Of a stretch of 64,000 bases of DNA, positions 26,456 to 35,894 are shown in pieces. How positions within the stretch are numbered: position 1 is the stretch's first letter; the number at the start of each line of letters is the position of its first letter. The position numbers and the translations under genes are program-made. Under the pieces are notes generated by a model, which saw nothing but the letters and a program-made list of their open reading frames with translations, did no database searches and had not been told where the DNA came from. The DNA comes from Pseudorhodoferax soli (GTDB lineage Bacteria > Pseudomonadota > Gammaproteobacteria > Burkholderiales > Burkholderiaceae_C). The DNA lies in the NCBI RefSeq assembly GCF_003337555.1, contig NZ_QPJK01000008.1, positions 124,001 to 188,000 on the forward strand. The letters are read 5' to 3'.

Positions 26456-27697
26456 ATGCCGTCAAGCTCCCTTCTTCGCGCTTCTCTCGCGCGGCTCTGC
26501 CACCGTGTGGCTGTCCCGGCAGCGATGGCCGTTGTGTCCTGGATCGCGGGCCCCCCTGTGTTCGCGCAAGCCGTCTTCGAGGTCGCCAAGCCGGTTCCGC
26601 TCTATTCCTACTACGCCGAGGGCAATGTCAACGCCGTGGTCAAGGCGCCCACATCGCTCCCCACGCCCTCGTTCGTGCTGATGGGCGGCGGCCCGGACGT
26701 GGATTCCGCGTTCCGGTGGCTGATTCGACGCGCGGGCATCACGCGCGGTAGTGGCGGGCGCCTGGTCGTGATTCGCGCCAGTGGAACCGACGCATACAAC
26801 CCCTATATCCTCTACAGCGATGAAAGCCTCTCGACGTCCGACAAGGTCGCAGACCAGTGGGTCGGTGGTGCCTCTCTAGGCCTGTCGTCGGTCGAAACGC
26901 TCGTGATTCCGAGCGTGAAGGCGGCCAACAGCGCTGCCGTGAATGCCATCGTCGCCAAGGCCAATGTGGTCTTCATCGCAGGTGGCGACCAAGGCCAGTA
27001 CATCCGGTTCTGGAAAGGGACAGCGCTGGAGCAGACGCTCAAAGGCTTGATGCAAAGAAACGTCCCCCTCGGCGGAACGAGCGCGGGCTTGGCGGTGCTC
27101 GGGCAGTTCGACTATTCGGCGCTCTACCACTCGGCGACGTCAGAGCTGGCGATGCTCGATCCGTTCTACAGGGACATCACGTTCGACCCCTCTCCCTTGA
27201 GCCTGAGCGGTGGCTTCATTGCACCGCCTGCCTTGCAGAGTCTGATCTTCGATTCACACTTCGACAGCCGCGATCGCATGGGACGCCTGGTGACCTTCAT
27301 CTCGCGCATCGTCGCGCCCGTCAACATGTCGGGCAGCGTCTACGGATGCAGCGGCGGTGTTCTTCCGGCGTCTTCCAGCGGCGACAGGACGGCGCGGGGC
27401 ATCGGCATTGGTGTCGAAACCGCCCTCCTGGTGCAAGGCAATGGTGACGGCCGTCCGGTCACTGCGACCCGCGTCACCAACCCGTCGACGACGACTGAAA
27501 GCGCCGTCTACTTTGTCCGTCCCTCGATCCCCCCCGCCGTCTGCAAGCCGCTGACACCTTTGTCGGTGGCCACGGTGGAGGTGCGCAAGCTGGCCGATTC
27601 CGCCACCGTTTTCAACCTGACCGAATGGACGGGTGTGCCGCTCTACCGGTACGTCGATGTGAACGCCGGTCAATTGTCTCCGGCAGACTGGCAGTAG
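26456..27697 (+). CDS. Exported cyanophycinase-like (peptidase S51 family) protein
   Basis: 413 aa. Signal peptide cut after VFAQA (about 38). The catalytic-core pattern is VLMGGGPDVDSAF, then VVFIAGGDQGQYIRFW and GGTSAGLAVLG, whose serine is the S51 nucleophile; a later SVYGCSGGVLP and GIGIGVETALLV match the cyanophycinase fold. It would cut a beta-aspartyl polymer or a dipeptide-like substrate outside the cytoplasm. It starts 58 bases after the PEP-CTERM gene, so the two may be cotranscribed. No PEP-CTERM tail of its own. The substrate is unknown; intracellular cyanophycinase is normally not exported. Confidence 0.8.
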   Translation: MPSSSLLRASLARLCHRVAVPAAMAVVSWIAGPPVFAQAVFEVAKPVPLYSYYAEGNVNAVVKAPTSLPTPSFVLMGGGPDVDSAFRWLIRRAGITRGSGGRLVVIRASGTDAYNPYILYSDESLSTSDKVADQWVGGASLGLSSVETLVIPSVKAANSAAVNAIVAKANVVFIAGGDQGQYIRFWKGTALEQTLKGLMQRNVPLGGTSAGLAVLGQFDYSALYHSATSELAMLDPFYRDITFDPSPLSLSGGFIAPPALQSLIFDSHFDSRDRMGRLVTFISRIVAPVNMSGSVYGCSGGVLPASSSGDRTARGIGIGVETALLVQGNGDGRPVTATRVTNPSTTTESAVYFVRPSIPPAVCKPLTPLSVATVEVRKLADSATVFNLTEWTGVPLYRYVDVNAGQLSPADWQ

Positions 27698-27962
27698 CCG
27701 CGCATGTGGCCCGCCGCATGGCCTGGCTGCATCCGTCGCGCGGCGAGCTTTCGAGGCGCCACGAGGCGATGGACCAAGGCCTGTTTCCGGCTGCTGGCGG
27801 CGCACGTGTGCAGAGCGTTGGCGATCTCCGGTGCGCTGTGCGTCCTTGGGACGGACTCGGCCGACCGCAACCAGCGTTGGACCGGTCTTTCGTGGCTCCC
27901 GATTCCAAGGCGGTGGGTGGCCGTGATTCCGATCGATCCTGCCGAGGGGCTGGGTCGCGCCG

Positions 27963-29219
27963 CTAGCGCGTTGCTCTGCCGGACACCTCGTCGCGTTGCG
28001 CGCGCATGGCCCAGTTGAACGCCGGCGTGGCCAGCAGCGTCGAGGCGATGGCCATCAGCACCAGGATGGCGAAGAGCCCGTGCAGGATGACGCCGGCCTG
28101 CAAGCCGATGTTGATGATGATCAGCTCCATGAGGCCACGCGCGTTCATCAGCGCCCCGATCGCCAGGGCATCGCGCTGCGGCTCGCCGGCCAGCCGGGCG
28201 GCGGCCCAGCACGCCAGGCCCTTGCCGCCGAACGAGGCCGCCAGGATGGCCAGCGCGGCGACGCCGATGGCCGGATCGAACAGCACGTCCAGGCGCGTGT
28301 TGAGCCCCGAGTAGGTGAAGAACATCGGCAGCAGGAAGACCACGACAAACGGCTGCAACTGCTCGCGCAGTTTTTGCACAAAGACCCCGCGCGGCATGCA
28401 GGCGCCGAGCAGGAAGCCACCGAACACGGCGTGGATGCCGATGGCGTCCATGGCGAACGCGCTGAGCGCGAACAGCACCAGAACGATGGCCAGCGAGGCA
28501 TTGCCCACGGGCATGCCAGCCTGCAGGCCCCTGCCGAGCCCGCGCAGCAGCCGCGTGCCCACGCACACCATGAACAGTGCATAGGCGGCGCCGCCGCCGA
28601 TGGCCAGCCAGGCCCCGCCCCAGGAACCGCCGAAGCTGGCCAGCACCACGGCCAGGATGCACCAGGCCAGCGCATCGTCCACCGCGCCCGCGGTCAAGGC
28701 CAGCGTGCCGAGCGAGGTGCCGGCCAGGCCGCGCTCCTGGATGATGCGCGCCAGCATCGGGAAGGCCGTGATCGCGATCGCGGCGCCCAGGAACAGCGAT
28801 GCTTCCAGCGGCTGCACGCGCGCGGCGAACAGGCCGGGCACGTCGTGCAGCGCCGGCACCAGCGCGAACGCCAGCACGAAGGGCACCAGCACGCCGGCCA
28901 GCGATACCGACGCCGCGCTGCGCAGCCGCCTGCGGAAGTGCCCGGCCTGAAACTCCGTGCCGACGAGAAACATGTACAGCCCCACGCCGAGCTGGGCCCC
29001 CACGTAGAGCATGCCCAGCGTTTCCTTGGGAAACAGGGCCTGCTGCGCCTGCGGCCACAGCCAGCCGAACAGCGAGGGCCCCAGCAGCACGCCCGCAATC
29101 ATCTCGCCGACCACCTGGGGCTGACCCAGGCGCTGGGCCAAGCGGCCCACCAGTTGGGCGCTGGCGATGATCACCGCGATCTGCAGGAAAAAGTAGACGG
29201 AGAGCTGGTTGGTCGGCAC
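27963..29219 (-). CDS. Cation/proton antiporter, CPA2 (KefB/NapA-type) family
   Basis: 418 aa with about 12 membrane segments. GTG start at 29219, seven bases after AAGGA; an ATG seven bases further up is out of frame. Segments LGQPQVVGEMIAGVLLGPSLFG and the TAGAVDDALAWCILA unwound helix carry the Asp-Asp pair typical of electrogenic CPA2 exchangers. No TrkA-type nucleotide-binding tail, so not a full KefB/KefC. Isolated gene converging on the cyanophycinase gene; the 265-base gap 27698-27962 holds nothing recognisable. Confidence 0.88.
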   Translation of the reverse strand: MPTNQLSVYFFLQIAVIIASAQLVGRLAQRLGQPQVVGEMIAGVLLGPSLFGWLWPQAQQALFPKETLGMLYVGAQLGVGLYMFLVGTEFQAGHFRRRLRSAASVSLAGVLVPFVLAFALVPALHDVPGLFAARVQPLEASLFLGAAIAITAFPMLARIIQERGLAGTSLGTLALTAGAVDDALAWCILAVVLASFGGSWGGAWLAIGGGAAYALFMVCVGTRLLRGLGRGLQAGMPVGNASLAIVLVLFALSAFAMDAIGIHAVFGGFLLGACMPRGVFVQKLREQLQPFVVVFLLPMFFTYSGLNTRLDVLFDPAIGVAALAILAASFGGKGLACWAAARLAGEPQRDALAIGALMNARGLMELIIINIGLQAGVILHGLFAILVLMAIASTLLATPAFNWAMRAQRDEVSGRATR

Positions 29220-29324
29220 AGGGCATCCTTCCCGCCATGCGGCGGGCGGCCATTCTGCCGTGGCGGCGGCTGCGAGATTCGCCGTACGAAGTCTTGGGCG
29301 CGAGTCCCGAGATCATGGTCCTGG

Positions 29325-29981
29325 TCAGCCGTGCCGCGGCCGGCGCACCGCGCGCACCTTGCCGCTGGAGCCGCCACCGCAGTAGAACAGGCCGGCGCCG
29401 TCCCATTCCAGGCCGCTCACGTGCAGGCCGCTGGGCATGCGCAGGCGCTCGCGCACGGCGCCGCTGGCCGGGTCGAGGCGGCGCAGCTCGCTCTCGTCGT
29501 GCTCCCAGGTGCCGTGCCAGAGTTCGCCTTCCACCCAGGTCACGCCGGTCACGAAGCGATCGGATGCGATGGTGCGCAGCACGGCGCCGGTGGCCGGGTC
29601 GATCTGGTGGATGGCGCGGTCGCTGTACTGGCCGACCCACAGGTGCCCCTCGGCCCAGGTCAGGCCCGAGTCCTTGCCCTCGCCGGGCGCGGGGATGGCG
29701 TGCAGGATCTCGCCCGTGGCCGGGTCGAGCTTCTCGATGCGCGCGCCGGCGATCTGCCAGAGGTGCTTGCCGTCGTAGGCCGTGCCGGCGTCGCAGGCGC
29801 GGTCCAGCTGGCGCGTGGGCTCGCCGGTCGCGGGGTCGAACGCGCGCAGCGCGCCATCGGTCGCGGCCCAGACCTGGCGGCCATCGTGCGAGACGCCGTG
29901 CACGCGTGGGGCGGCGGGGAAGGGGCCGTACTCCCGCACGACTTCGGCGGTGTGGACGGGGGCTTGGGTTGCGGTGGACAT
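29325..29981 (-). CDS. Beta-propeller repeat protein, glutaminyl-cyclase/Vgb-like
   Basis: 218 aa cytosolic protein with no signal peptide. Five or so repeats of a DPATGxxxR element (for example FDPATGEP, LDPATGEI, IDPATGAV, LDPASGAV) each paired with a W or GL strand, a beta-propeller layout as in SMP-30, Vgb and plant-type glutaminyl cyclotransferases. Good Shine-Dalgarno (CAGGAGAAG). It lies 47 bases downstream of a regulator gene on the same strand, likely one operon. No catalytic residues could be named, so activity is open. Confidence 0.7.
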   Translation of the reverse strand: MSTATQAPVHTAEVVREYGPFPAAPRVHGVSHDGRQVWAATDGALRAFDPATGEPTRQLDRACDAGTAYDGKHLWQIAGARIEKLDPATGEILHAIPAPGEGKDSGLTWAEGHLWVGQYSDRAIHQIDPATGAVLRTIASDRFVTGVTWVEGELWHGTWEHDESELRRLDPASGAVRERLRMPSGLHVSGLEWDGAGLFYCGGGSSGKVRAVRRPRHG

Positions 29982-30028
29982 CGGGCTTCTCCTGTGGCGG
30001 CACCGAAGGGCGCCTGGTGAAGCCATTG

Positions 30029-31252
30029 TTAGCCCGGGGGCAGCGCCATGGGGAGTAACAAGACCGTCGTGAATCCGGCCAGCGGGGGCGCCAGCCAGCG
30101 CCTTGCGCGGGCCTGGCCGACCGCGCGCACGCGGCCTTGTTCTGCCAGTTCCACGAGCGCCCGTTGCATGGTGCGCTGGCTCGCGTCCAGTGCCAGCGCC
30201 AGTGCCGAGGTGGACCAGGCCGCGCCATCGGACAGCAGCGCGAGCAGCGCGGCCTGTTCTCCGGCGATCGGGGGTGCGAGCACCGCGACCTCTGGCGCCG
30301 CCGCTGGCCGCAGCGCATAGCCCGTGGCCGTGGCCTCGACCCCCGCGCAGCCCTTGAGCAGCGCGCGCAGCCGGCCCAGTTCGACGCGCAGCCGGGCGCG
30401 GTGCGTCTCGTCGGGCTGGCGGATGCGAAAGGCCGTGGCGATCAGCGCTGTGCGGTCGGCCGCGCCGGGCCAGGCCTCGGCCAGTGCGCGCGCGAGCGTG
30501 AACAGCACGGGCCGGCGTGCCAGCGCGATCCAGTGCGGCCCGCATTGCAGGCCACGGCGGCATCCGTCGACCACCAGCGCGCCCGAGGCGAGCAGGGCGG
30601 CCACCGCATCGAGCGTCAGCGCTTCGGCGCGGCCCTGGTCGACGCGCCGGGCGGCCGGGCACTCCAGTGCGGCCTGGGCCGCAGCCACCTCGGCCTGCAG
30701 GGCGGGCACGCCCGCCCGCGCAGCGGCCTCCTGCGCGCGCGCCAGCGCGGCGCGCGCAGGGCCGGTGCGCAGCGCACGCAGGTCGAGCTCGGCCGCGCAG
30801 AGCTCGGCCACGGCGCGCAGCCGCGCGGGCATGGCCGGTGCGGGATGCAGCGGCGCGAGCGCCTGCGCTGCATCGCCGAGCCGGCCCAGCAGCAGCGCGC
30901 GCCGCACCGCCACCAGCCGCGCCAGCAGTGCGTTGGCCAGGTCGCCCTGCGCCTCCAGTGTGGCCAGTGCGGCCAGCAGTGGGCGCGCGGGGCCGCCCAG
31001 TTCGCGCACAGCCAGCGCGATCTCGGCCTCGGCCACCACGCAGCGCGCCCGCGCGACCGTGGCACGCGGGCCGAAGCCGCGGGCCGCGCGGCGCAGCAGT
31101 GCGCGGGCGCGCCCGTGCTCGCCGAGCTGGGCCATGGCGATGCCGCGCAGCGCCAGCGCCGTGGGGTCGTCGTGCAAGGCGATGAGGCGCAGCGCGCCCA
31201 GCGCATCGCCGATGGCAAGTGCGCGGGCGGCGGCGGTGGCGAGGGCCTGCAT
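30029..31252 (-). CDS. Helix-turn-helix regulator with TPR-like N terminus
   Basis: 407 aa, alanine- and arginine-rich. The first 220 residues are repeated helical pairs in TPR style. A winged-helix of the OmpR/SARP type follows (about 235-325, with RLRVELGRLRALL and a GYALRP wing). A second compact helix-turn-helix ends the protein (LALDASQRTMQRALVELAEQGRVRAVG, about 365-391). It probably senses through the helical region and controls itself and the beta-propeller gene downstream. Such architecture is uncommon but seen in Burkholderiales regulators. Ligand and targets unknown. Confidence 0.65.
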   Translation of the reverse strand: MQALATAAARALAIGDALGALRLIALHDDPTALALRGIAMAQLGEHGRARALLRRAARGFGPRATVARARCVVAEAEIALAVRELGGPARPLLAALATLEAQGDLANALLARLVAVRRALLLGRLGDAAQALAPLHPAPAMPARLRAVAELCAAELDLRALRTGPARAALARAQEAAARAGVPALQAEVAAAQAALECPAARRVDQGRAEALTLDAVAALLASGALVVDGCRRGLQCGPHWIALARRPVLFTLARALAEAWPGAADRTALIATAFRIRQPDETHRARLRVELGRLRALLKGCAGVEATATGYALRPAAAPEVAVLAPPIAGEQAALLALLSDGAAWSTSALALALDASQRTMQRALVELAEQGRVRAVGQARARRWLAPPLAGFTTVLLLPMALPPG

Positions 31253-31282
31253 GCGCGCATTGTGGGCGCGCCGCGCCTGCCG

Positions 31283-32008
31283 CTAGAGCGACAGCCGCGC
31301 CATGCGCGGCAGCGTGCGCTCGCCGGACTTCTGCAGATGCCTGCGCATGCGCTTCTCGGCCAGGGCCGGGTCGCTGGCCAGGATGGCCTCGGTGATGCCG
31401 CGGTACTCGGCCACCATGGCGCGCAGGTCGGCCGCCGTCAGTGCATGGTAGAACTGGGCACGGAACAGGTGGGCGCGCGATTGCGGCAGCACGCGGTCGA
31501 GTTCCCGGTTGCCGGCGATGTCGAACATCACCTTGTAGTAGTTGGCGCGTGCATCGAGCACGCGGTCCAGTGCCTCGGGTGTGTCGGCGGTGACGAGCTT
31601 GTGCGCCGCGGCGGCGAAGCGGCGCGCGTTGTCGCCGATGCCGATGTGCACCGCGGCCAGCCGGGCCGCCAGGCCCGACAGCACCTCCAGCACCCCCAGC
31701 AGGTTGGCCGCGTCCTCGTGCGTGAGCGAGCGGATCACGGCGCCGCGGTGCGGCGTGAGCTCGACCACGCCGCTGGCGGCCAGGATGCGCAGGGCCTCGC
31801 GCACCGTGCTGCGGCTGACCTGCAGTTCACGGGTGAGATCTGCCTCCACCAGGCGCTGGCCCACCGCGAAGCGGCGCATCAGGATGCCCTTGCTGATTGC
31901 ATCGGCCACGCGGTCGGGCGTGCTGCGCGGGTGGCGTTCTGCCGGTGCGCCTGCGCGCAGGGCCGCGCGTGCCGCGGGCGCCGCGCTCTGGGGTAGGGTG
32001 GTGTTCAC
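31283..32008 (-). CDS. GntR-family regulator (FCD subfamily)
   Basis: 241 aa. GTG start at 32008 with GAGG about ten bases before it; no suitable ATG before the DNA-binding domain. Winged helix at about 30-90 with DRVADAISKGILMRRFAVGQ and TREL.VSRSTVREALRIL, then the all-helical FCD effector domain with metal-ligand-type histidines (RAHLFRAQFYHAL, RMRRHLQ). A perfect-type GntR palindrome, ATTGTCCGGCAAT, lies 88 bases upstream of its start, and a twin lies before the acyl-CoA dehydrogenase at 32840. It probably represses itself and that operon until an acyl-CoA or acid inducer appears. Confidence 0.85.
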   Translation of the reverse strand: MNTTLPQSAAPAARAALRAGAPAERHPRSTPDRVADAISKGILMRRFAVGQRLVEADLTRELQVSRSTVREALRILAASGVVELTPHRGAVIRSLTHEDAANLLGVLEVLSGLAARLAAVHIGIGDNARRFAAAAHKLVTADTPEALDRVLDARANYYKVMFDIAGNRELDRVLPQSRAHLFRAQFYHALTAADLRAMVAEYRGITEAILASDPALAEKRMRRHLQKSGERTLPRMARLSL

Positions 32009-32096
32009 AGGTCTGCCTCGGTCTGCGCGATGCTGCGTTCCGCAAGAAGCGCGCGGCGGCATCGCCGCCTTGCGCACCATGCGCCATCGTCGGCAG

Positions 32097-32109
32097 ATTG
32101 TCCGGCAAT
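32097..32109. promoter_or_regulatory. GntR operator-like palindrome upstream of gntR
   Basis: ATTGTCCGGCAAT, an interrupted palindrome of the form ATTGTC-N-GACAAT with one mismatch. It matches the perfect site at 32734-32746. It sits in the 167-base gap between rlpA and the gntR start and would allow autoregulation. Confidence 0.6.
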
Positions 32110-32175
32110 ATCGGCGGACATTTGCGGCCTGCAACCTGGCATCGGCTGCAGCGTGCCCCGGCACCGAACCCGCCG

Positions 32176-32628
32176 TTACTGCGGCGTGTGGCTGGCTTCG
32201 ACCAGCTCCAGCTGGGCGCGCACGACACCGCGCCCCAGCATGCCCAGCTCGCGCGCGGCCGCTGTCGAGACGTCGCCGATGCGGTCGGTGCTCCAGGCAC
32301 CGCGGTCGTTCACGCGCACCACCACGCTGCGCCGGTTGAGCAGGTTGGTCACGCGCACCAGGGTGCCGAACGGCAGCGTCTCGTGCGCCATGGTCATCTT
32401 CTCCGGGTCGAAGCGCTCGCCGCTGGCCGTCGGGCGGCCGGCGAGCCGGCGCGCGTAGTAGGTCAGCCTGCCCTCCAGTGCATGGACGGTGTCGGCCAGC
32501 AGGCCGGCCGGCGCACCGCTGGCCGGCTGCGCGCTGGCGGGCGCGGCGCAGGCGAGCAGCAGGGCGGCGCAACAGCCGGCAAGGCGGGCCGCGCGGCGGG
32601 CAGCACGGAAGAAGGGCAGGAACTCCAT
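32176..32628 (-). CDS. rlpA: RlpA-like septal ring lytic transglycosylase/lipoprotein
   Basis: 150 aa. Secretion signal to about residue 33; a cysteine after LLLA (about 27) could be a lipobox, but the fit is imperfect. The rest is a double-psi beta-barrel: LTYYARRLAGRPTASGERFD, TMAHETLPFGTLVRVTN (His) and VRVNDRGAW (Asp), the residues that make RlpA a lytic transglycosylase for naked glycan strands. It lacks the C-terminal SPOR domain of long RlpA forms. It is divergent from the acyl-CoA dehydrogenase operon and probably unrelated to it. Confidence 0.88.
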   Translation of the reverse strand: MEFLPFFRAARRAARLAGCCAALLLACAAPASAQPASGAPAGLLADTVHALEGRLTYYARRLAGRPTASGERFDPEKMTMAHETLPFGTLVRVTNLLNRRSVVVRVNDRGAWSTDRIGDVSTAAARELGMLGRGVVRAQLELVEASHTPQ

Positions 32629-32658
32629 GGCCCCGGCATTCTCGCGCAGGCCACAGTG

Positions 32659-32697
32659 CCTGGGCGCAAGACGCCGGGCGTGGCGCCGGCTACGCTT
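32659..32697 (+). promoter_or_regulatory. Promoter-like motif D upstream of acyl-CoA dehydrogenase operon
   Basis: CCTGGGCGCAAGACG (32659-32673), 17 bases, TACGCTT (32691-32697). Fourth example of the two-block motif, less conserved at its 5' end. The predicted start of transcription near 32704 puts the GntR palindrome at 32734 about 30 bases downstream, a good position for repression. Confidence 0.4.
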
Positions 32698-32733
32698 GCG
32701 CCATCGCAGCACTACGCCGGACAAACCCTGATG

Positions 32734-32746
32734 ATTGTCTGACAAT
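32734..32746. promoter_or_regulatory. GntR operator, perfect palindrome
   Basis: ATTGTCTGACAAT, perfect six-base arms around one base. Same consensus as the site before gntR (32097). It lies between the promoter-like motif D and the acyl-CoA dehydrogenase start at 32840. It also overlaps a TTG that could be taken as an earlier start of that gene, which argues against that start. Confidence 0.7.
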
Positions 32747-32839
32747 CCAGCCCTACCATCCGGCGCCAAGCAGGTGCCCGCGCGGGTGCCTTTCCTGCCC
32801 GTTCCCCCCGCGGTACGCCTGCCGCCCCGAAAGGAAGAC

Positions 32840-34042
<1,203 letters not shown>

Positions 34043-34077
34043 GCGCCAGCCGCACCAGCAGCAACAGGAGACAAGGC

Positions 34078-34926
34078 ATGCAGATCGATTTCCAGGGCAG
34101 CGGCCTGCAGGGCGCGCGCCCGCCGCCCGATGCCGACCGGCAACGCATGATGTGGATCAACGCCGACCGCGTGCTCTACCTGGGCCTGCTGGGCGAGCCC
34201 ACGGTGCGCTGCTTCGGCGGCTTCTCCGTTTACCTCTCGCTGCGCGGCACGCACCGCATCTGCGTGGACGGCGGCGATTGGCAGGATTGCGCGGTCTCGG
34301 TCGTGCCGCCCTATGTGCGCCACCGCATCGTCTCCGGCGAACGCATGATCTGCAACTTGCTGGTCGAGGCCGAGACGGTGGACGTGGCGGCGCTGCCGGC
34401 GCACCTGCGCGCGGGCCGGGGCGCCGTGGACGCACCGGCGGCGTTGCAGCGCATGCGCGAGGCGCTGGACATCCTGCGCCGCGCCGACAACCGGCGCTAC
34501 GCGAGCACGGCGGCCTTCGACGAGGCCTTCTTCGGCGCACCGCTGCGCACCCGGGCGCTCGATGCGCGCGTGCAGGCCGTGCTGGACCGCATCAAGTCCG
34601 ACCCCAACGGCCATGTCTCGGCGCAGGAGTGCGCGGTGGCCGCGCACCTGTCGGTCTCGCGCTTCCTGCACCTGTTCAAGGCCGAGACCGGCTCGCCGTT
34701 CCGCAGCTTTCGCACCTGGCAGCGCGCGCGCAGCCTGCTGTACTACGTGACGCAAAGCAGCAACCTCACCGACATCGCGCTGGACGCGGGCTACCCCGAT
34801 TCCACGCATTTCAGCCACTCGATCCGCCAGGTCTACGGGCTCACGCCCAAGTCCATCTTCGCGGGGAGCCGCAAGCTCGCGTTGTACGCCAGCGGCGCCG
34901 GTGTGCCACGCCTCGGTTACCACTGA
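34078..34926 (+). CDS. AraC-family transcriptional regulator
   Basis: 282 aa. CAGGAGAC precedes the ATG. The N-terminal half is a small beta-rich cupin-like sensor (VPPYVRHRIVSGERM). The C-terminal half holds two helix-turn-helix motifs: SAQECAVAAHLSVSRFLHLFKAETGSPFRSF (about 181-211) and NLTDIALDAGYPDSTHFSHSIRQVYGLTPKS (about 227-257). Lies between the acyl-CoA dehydrogenase and the SDR, so the operon has both a GntR and an AraC input. Likely an activator of this or a nearby operon. Confidence 0.88.
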   Translation: MQIDFQGSGLQGARPPPDADRQRMMWINADRVLYLGLLGEPTVRCFGGFSVYLSLRGTHRICVDGGDWQDCAVSVVPPYVRHRIVSGERMICNLLVEAETVDVAALPAHLRAGRGAVDAPAALQRMREALDILRRADNRRYASTAAFDEAFFGAPLRTRALDARVQAVLDRIKSDPNGHVSAQECAVAAHLSVSRFLHLFKAETGSPFRSFRTWQRARSLLYYVTQSSNLTDIALDAGYPDSTHFSHSIRQVYGLTPKSIFAGSRKLALYASGAGVPRLGYH

Positions 34927-34928
34927 AG

Positions 34929-35738
34929 ATGCAGATCGATCTCGACTATGCCGGCCGCCATGTCGTGGTGTTCGGCGGCACCACGGGCATCAATTTCGGC
35001 ATTGCACAGGCGTTCGCGCGGCAGTGCGCGCGCGTGACCGTGGCCAGCCGCCGGCGGGAGAACGTGGACGCCGCGGTGGCGCAGCTGAGCACGGCCGGCG
35101 GCGAGGTGCTGGGCGTCGTGGCCGATGTGCGCGACTTCGACGCCGTGGGCGGGGCGTTTGCGCAGTCGGTCGCGCGTTTCGGCCCGGTCGATGTGCTGGT
35201 CTCCGGCGCGGCCGGCAACTTCCTGTGCGCGGCCGAGGCCATGTCGTCCAACGGCTTCAAGGTGGTGGTGGACATCGACCTGGTCGGCAGCTTCCACGTG
35301 CTGCGCCAGGCGCATGCGCACCTGCGCAGACCGGGGGCGTCGGTGATCCAGATCACGGCGCCGCAGTCCTTCGTGCCGATGCGCTACCAGGCCCATGCCA
35401 GCGCGGCCAAGGCCGGCGTGGACCAGCTCACGCGCACGCTGGCGCTGGAGTGGGGCGGCGAGGGCATCCGCGTGAACTCGATCTCGCCCGGCCCCATCGA
35501 CGGCACCGAGGGCTTCCGCAAGCTGATGGCGCCGACGGCCGAAGACCGCGCTTTCGCGCTCGACCAGGTGCCGCTGCAGCGCTTCGGCAGCCTGGACGAC
35601 ATCGCCAACCTGGCGTTGTTCCTGGGCTCGCCCTATGCGGCCTACATCTCGGGGGCGCTGATCCCCTGCGATGGCGGCGGCGCGCTCGAGAGCGTCAAGC
35701 CGGCGCTGGAAGCCGCAGGCCGCCGCGCCACGGGCTGA
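34929..35738 (+). CDS. Short-chain dehydrogenase, 2,4-dienoyl-CoA reductase-like
   Basis: 269 aa. Starts two bases after the AraC stop. Glycine loop GGTTGINFGIA (16-26), VSGAAGNFL replacing the usual NNAG, then QAHASAAKAGVDQLTRTLALEWG with Lys161. The canonical Tyr-x3-Lys is missing; Tyr153 is eight residues before the lysine. That pattern is seen in 2,4-dienoyl-CoA reductases (DECR type), which use NADPH to reduce conjugated dienoyl-CoAs. With the dehydrogenase at 32840 it suggests breakdown of an unsaturated or branched acid. Confidence 0.8.
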   Translation: MQIDLDYAGRHVVVFGGTTGINFGIAQAFARQCARVTVASRRRENVDAAVAQLSTAGGEVLGVVADVRDFDAVGGAFAQSVARFGPVDVLVSGAAGNFLCAAEAMSSNGFKVVVDIDLVGSFHVLRQAHAHLRRPGASVIQITAPQSFVPMRYQAHASAAKAGVDQLTRTLALEWGGEGIRVNSISPGPIDGTEGFRKLMAPTAEDRAFALDQVPLQRFGSLDDIANLALFLGSPYAAYISGALIPCDGGGALESVKPALEAAGRRATG

Positions 35739-35778
35739 GCGGCGCCGCGCTGCCGGGCGGCCCGGCCGCACCGGCGCG

Positions 35779-35794
35779 TCCCGCGATCGCGGGA
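35779..35794. promoter_or_regulatory. 16-bp perfect palindrome upstream of the L7/L12-like PEP-CTERM gene
   Basis: TCCCGCGATCGCGGGA, a perfect palindrome 100 bases before the start at 35895, in the gap 35739-35894. Could be an operator for that gene or, read as RNA, a tight hairpin ending the upstream operon; no T-run follows. Confidence 0.4.
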
Positions 35795-35894
35795 TGTTCG
35801 CGGGCGCACGGCCTCCCCATACTCGCGCCACCACCCCCGTGGCGCATGGTGCGCCTGCACCGGGGCTCCCGTGCTGGAATCTCGGAGGTTCGCG

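Noticed and set aside
32735-32839. TTG start that would extend the acyl-CoA dehydrogenase by 35 residues
   Set aside because: It lies inside the GntR palindrome, has no ribosome site and adds a proline-rich leader; the GTG at 32840 fits the family N terminus.
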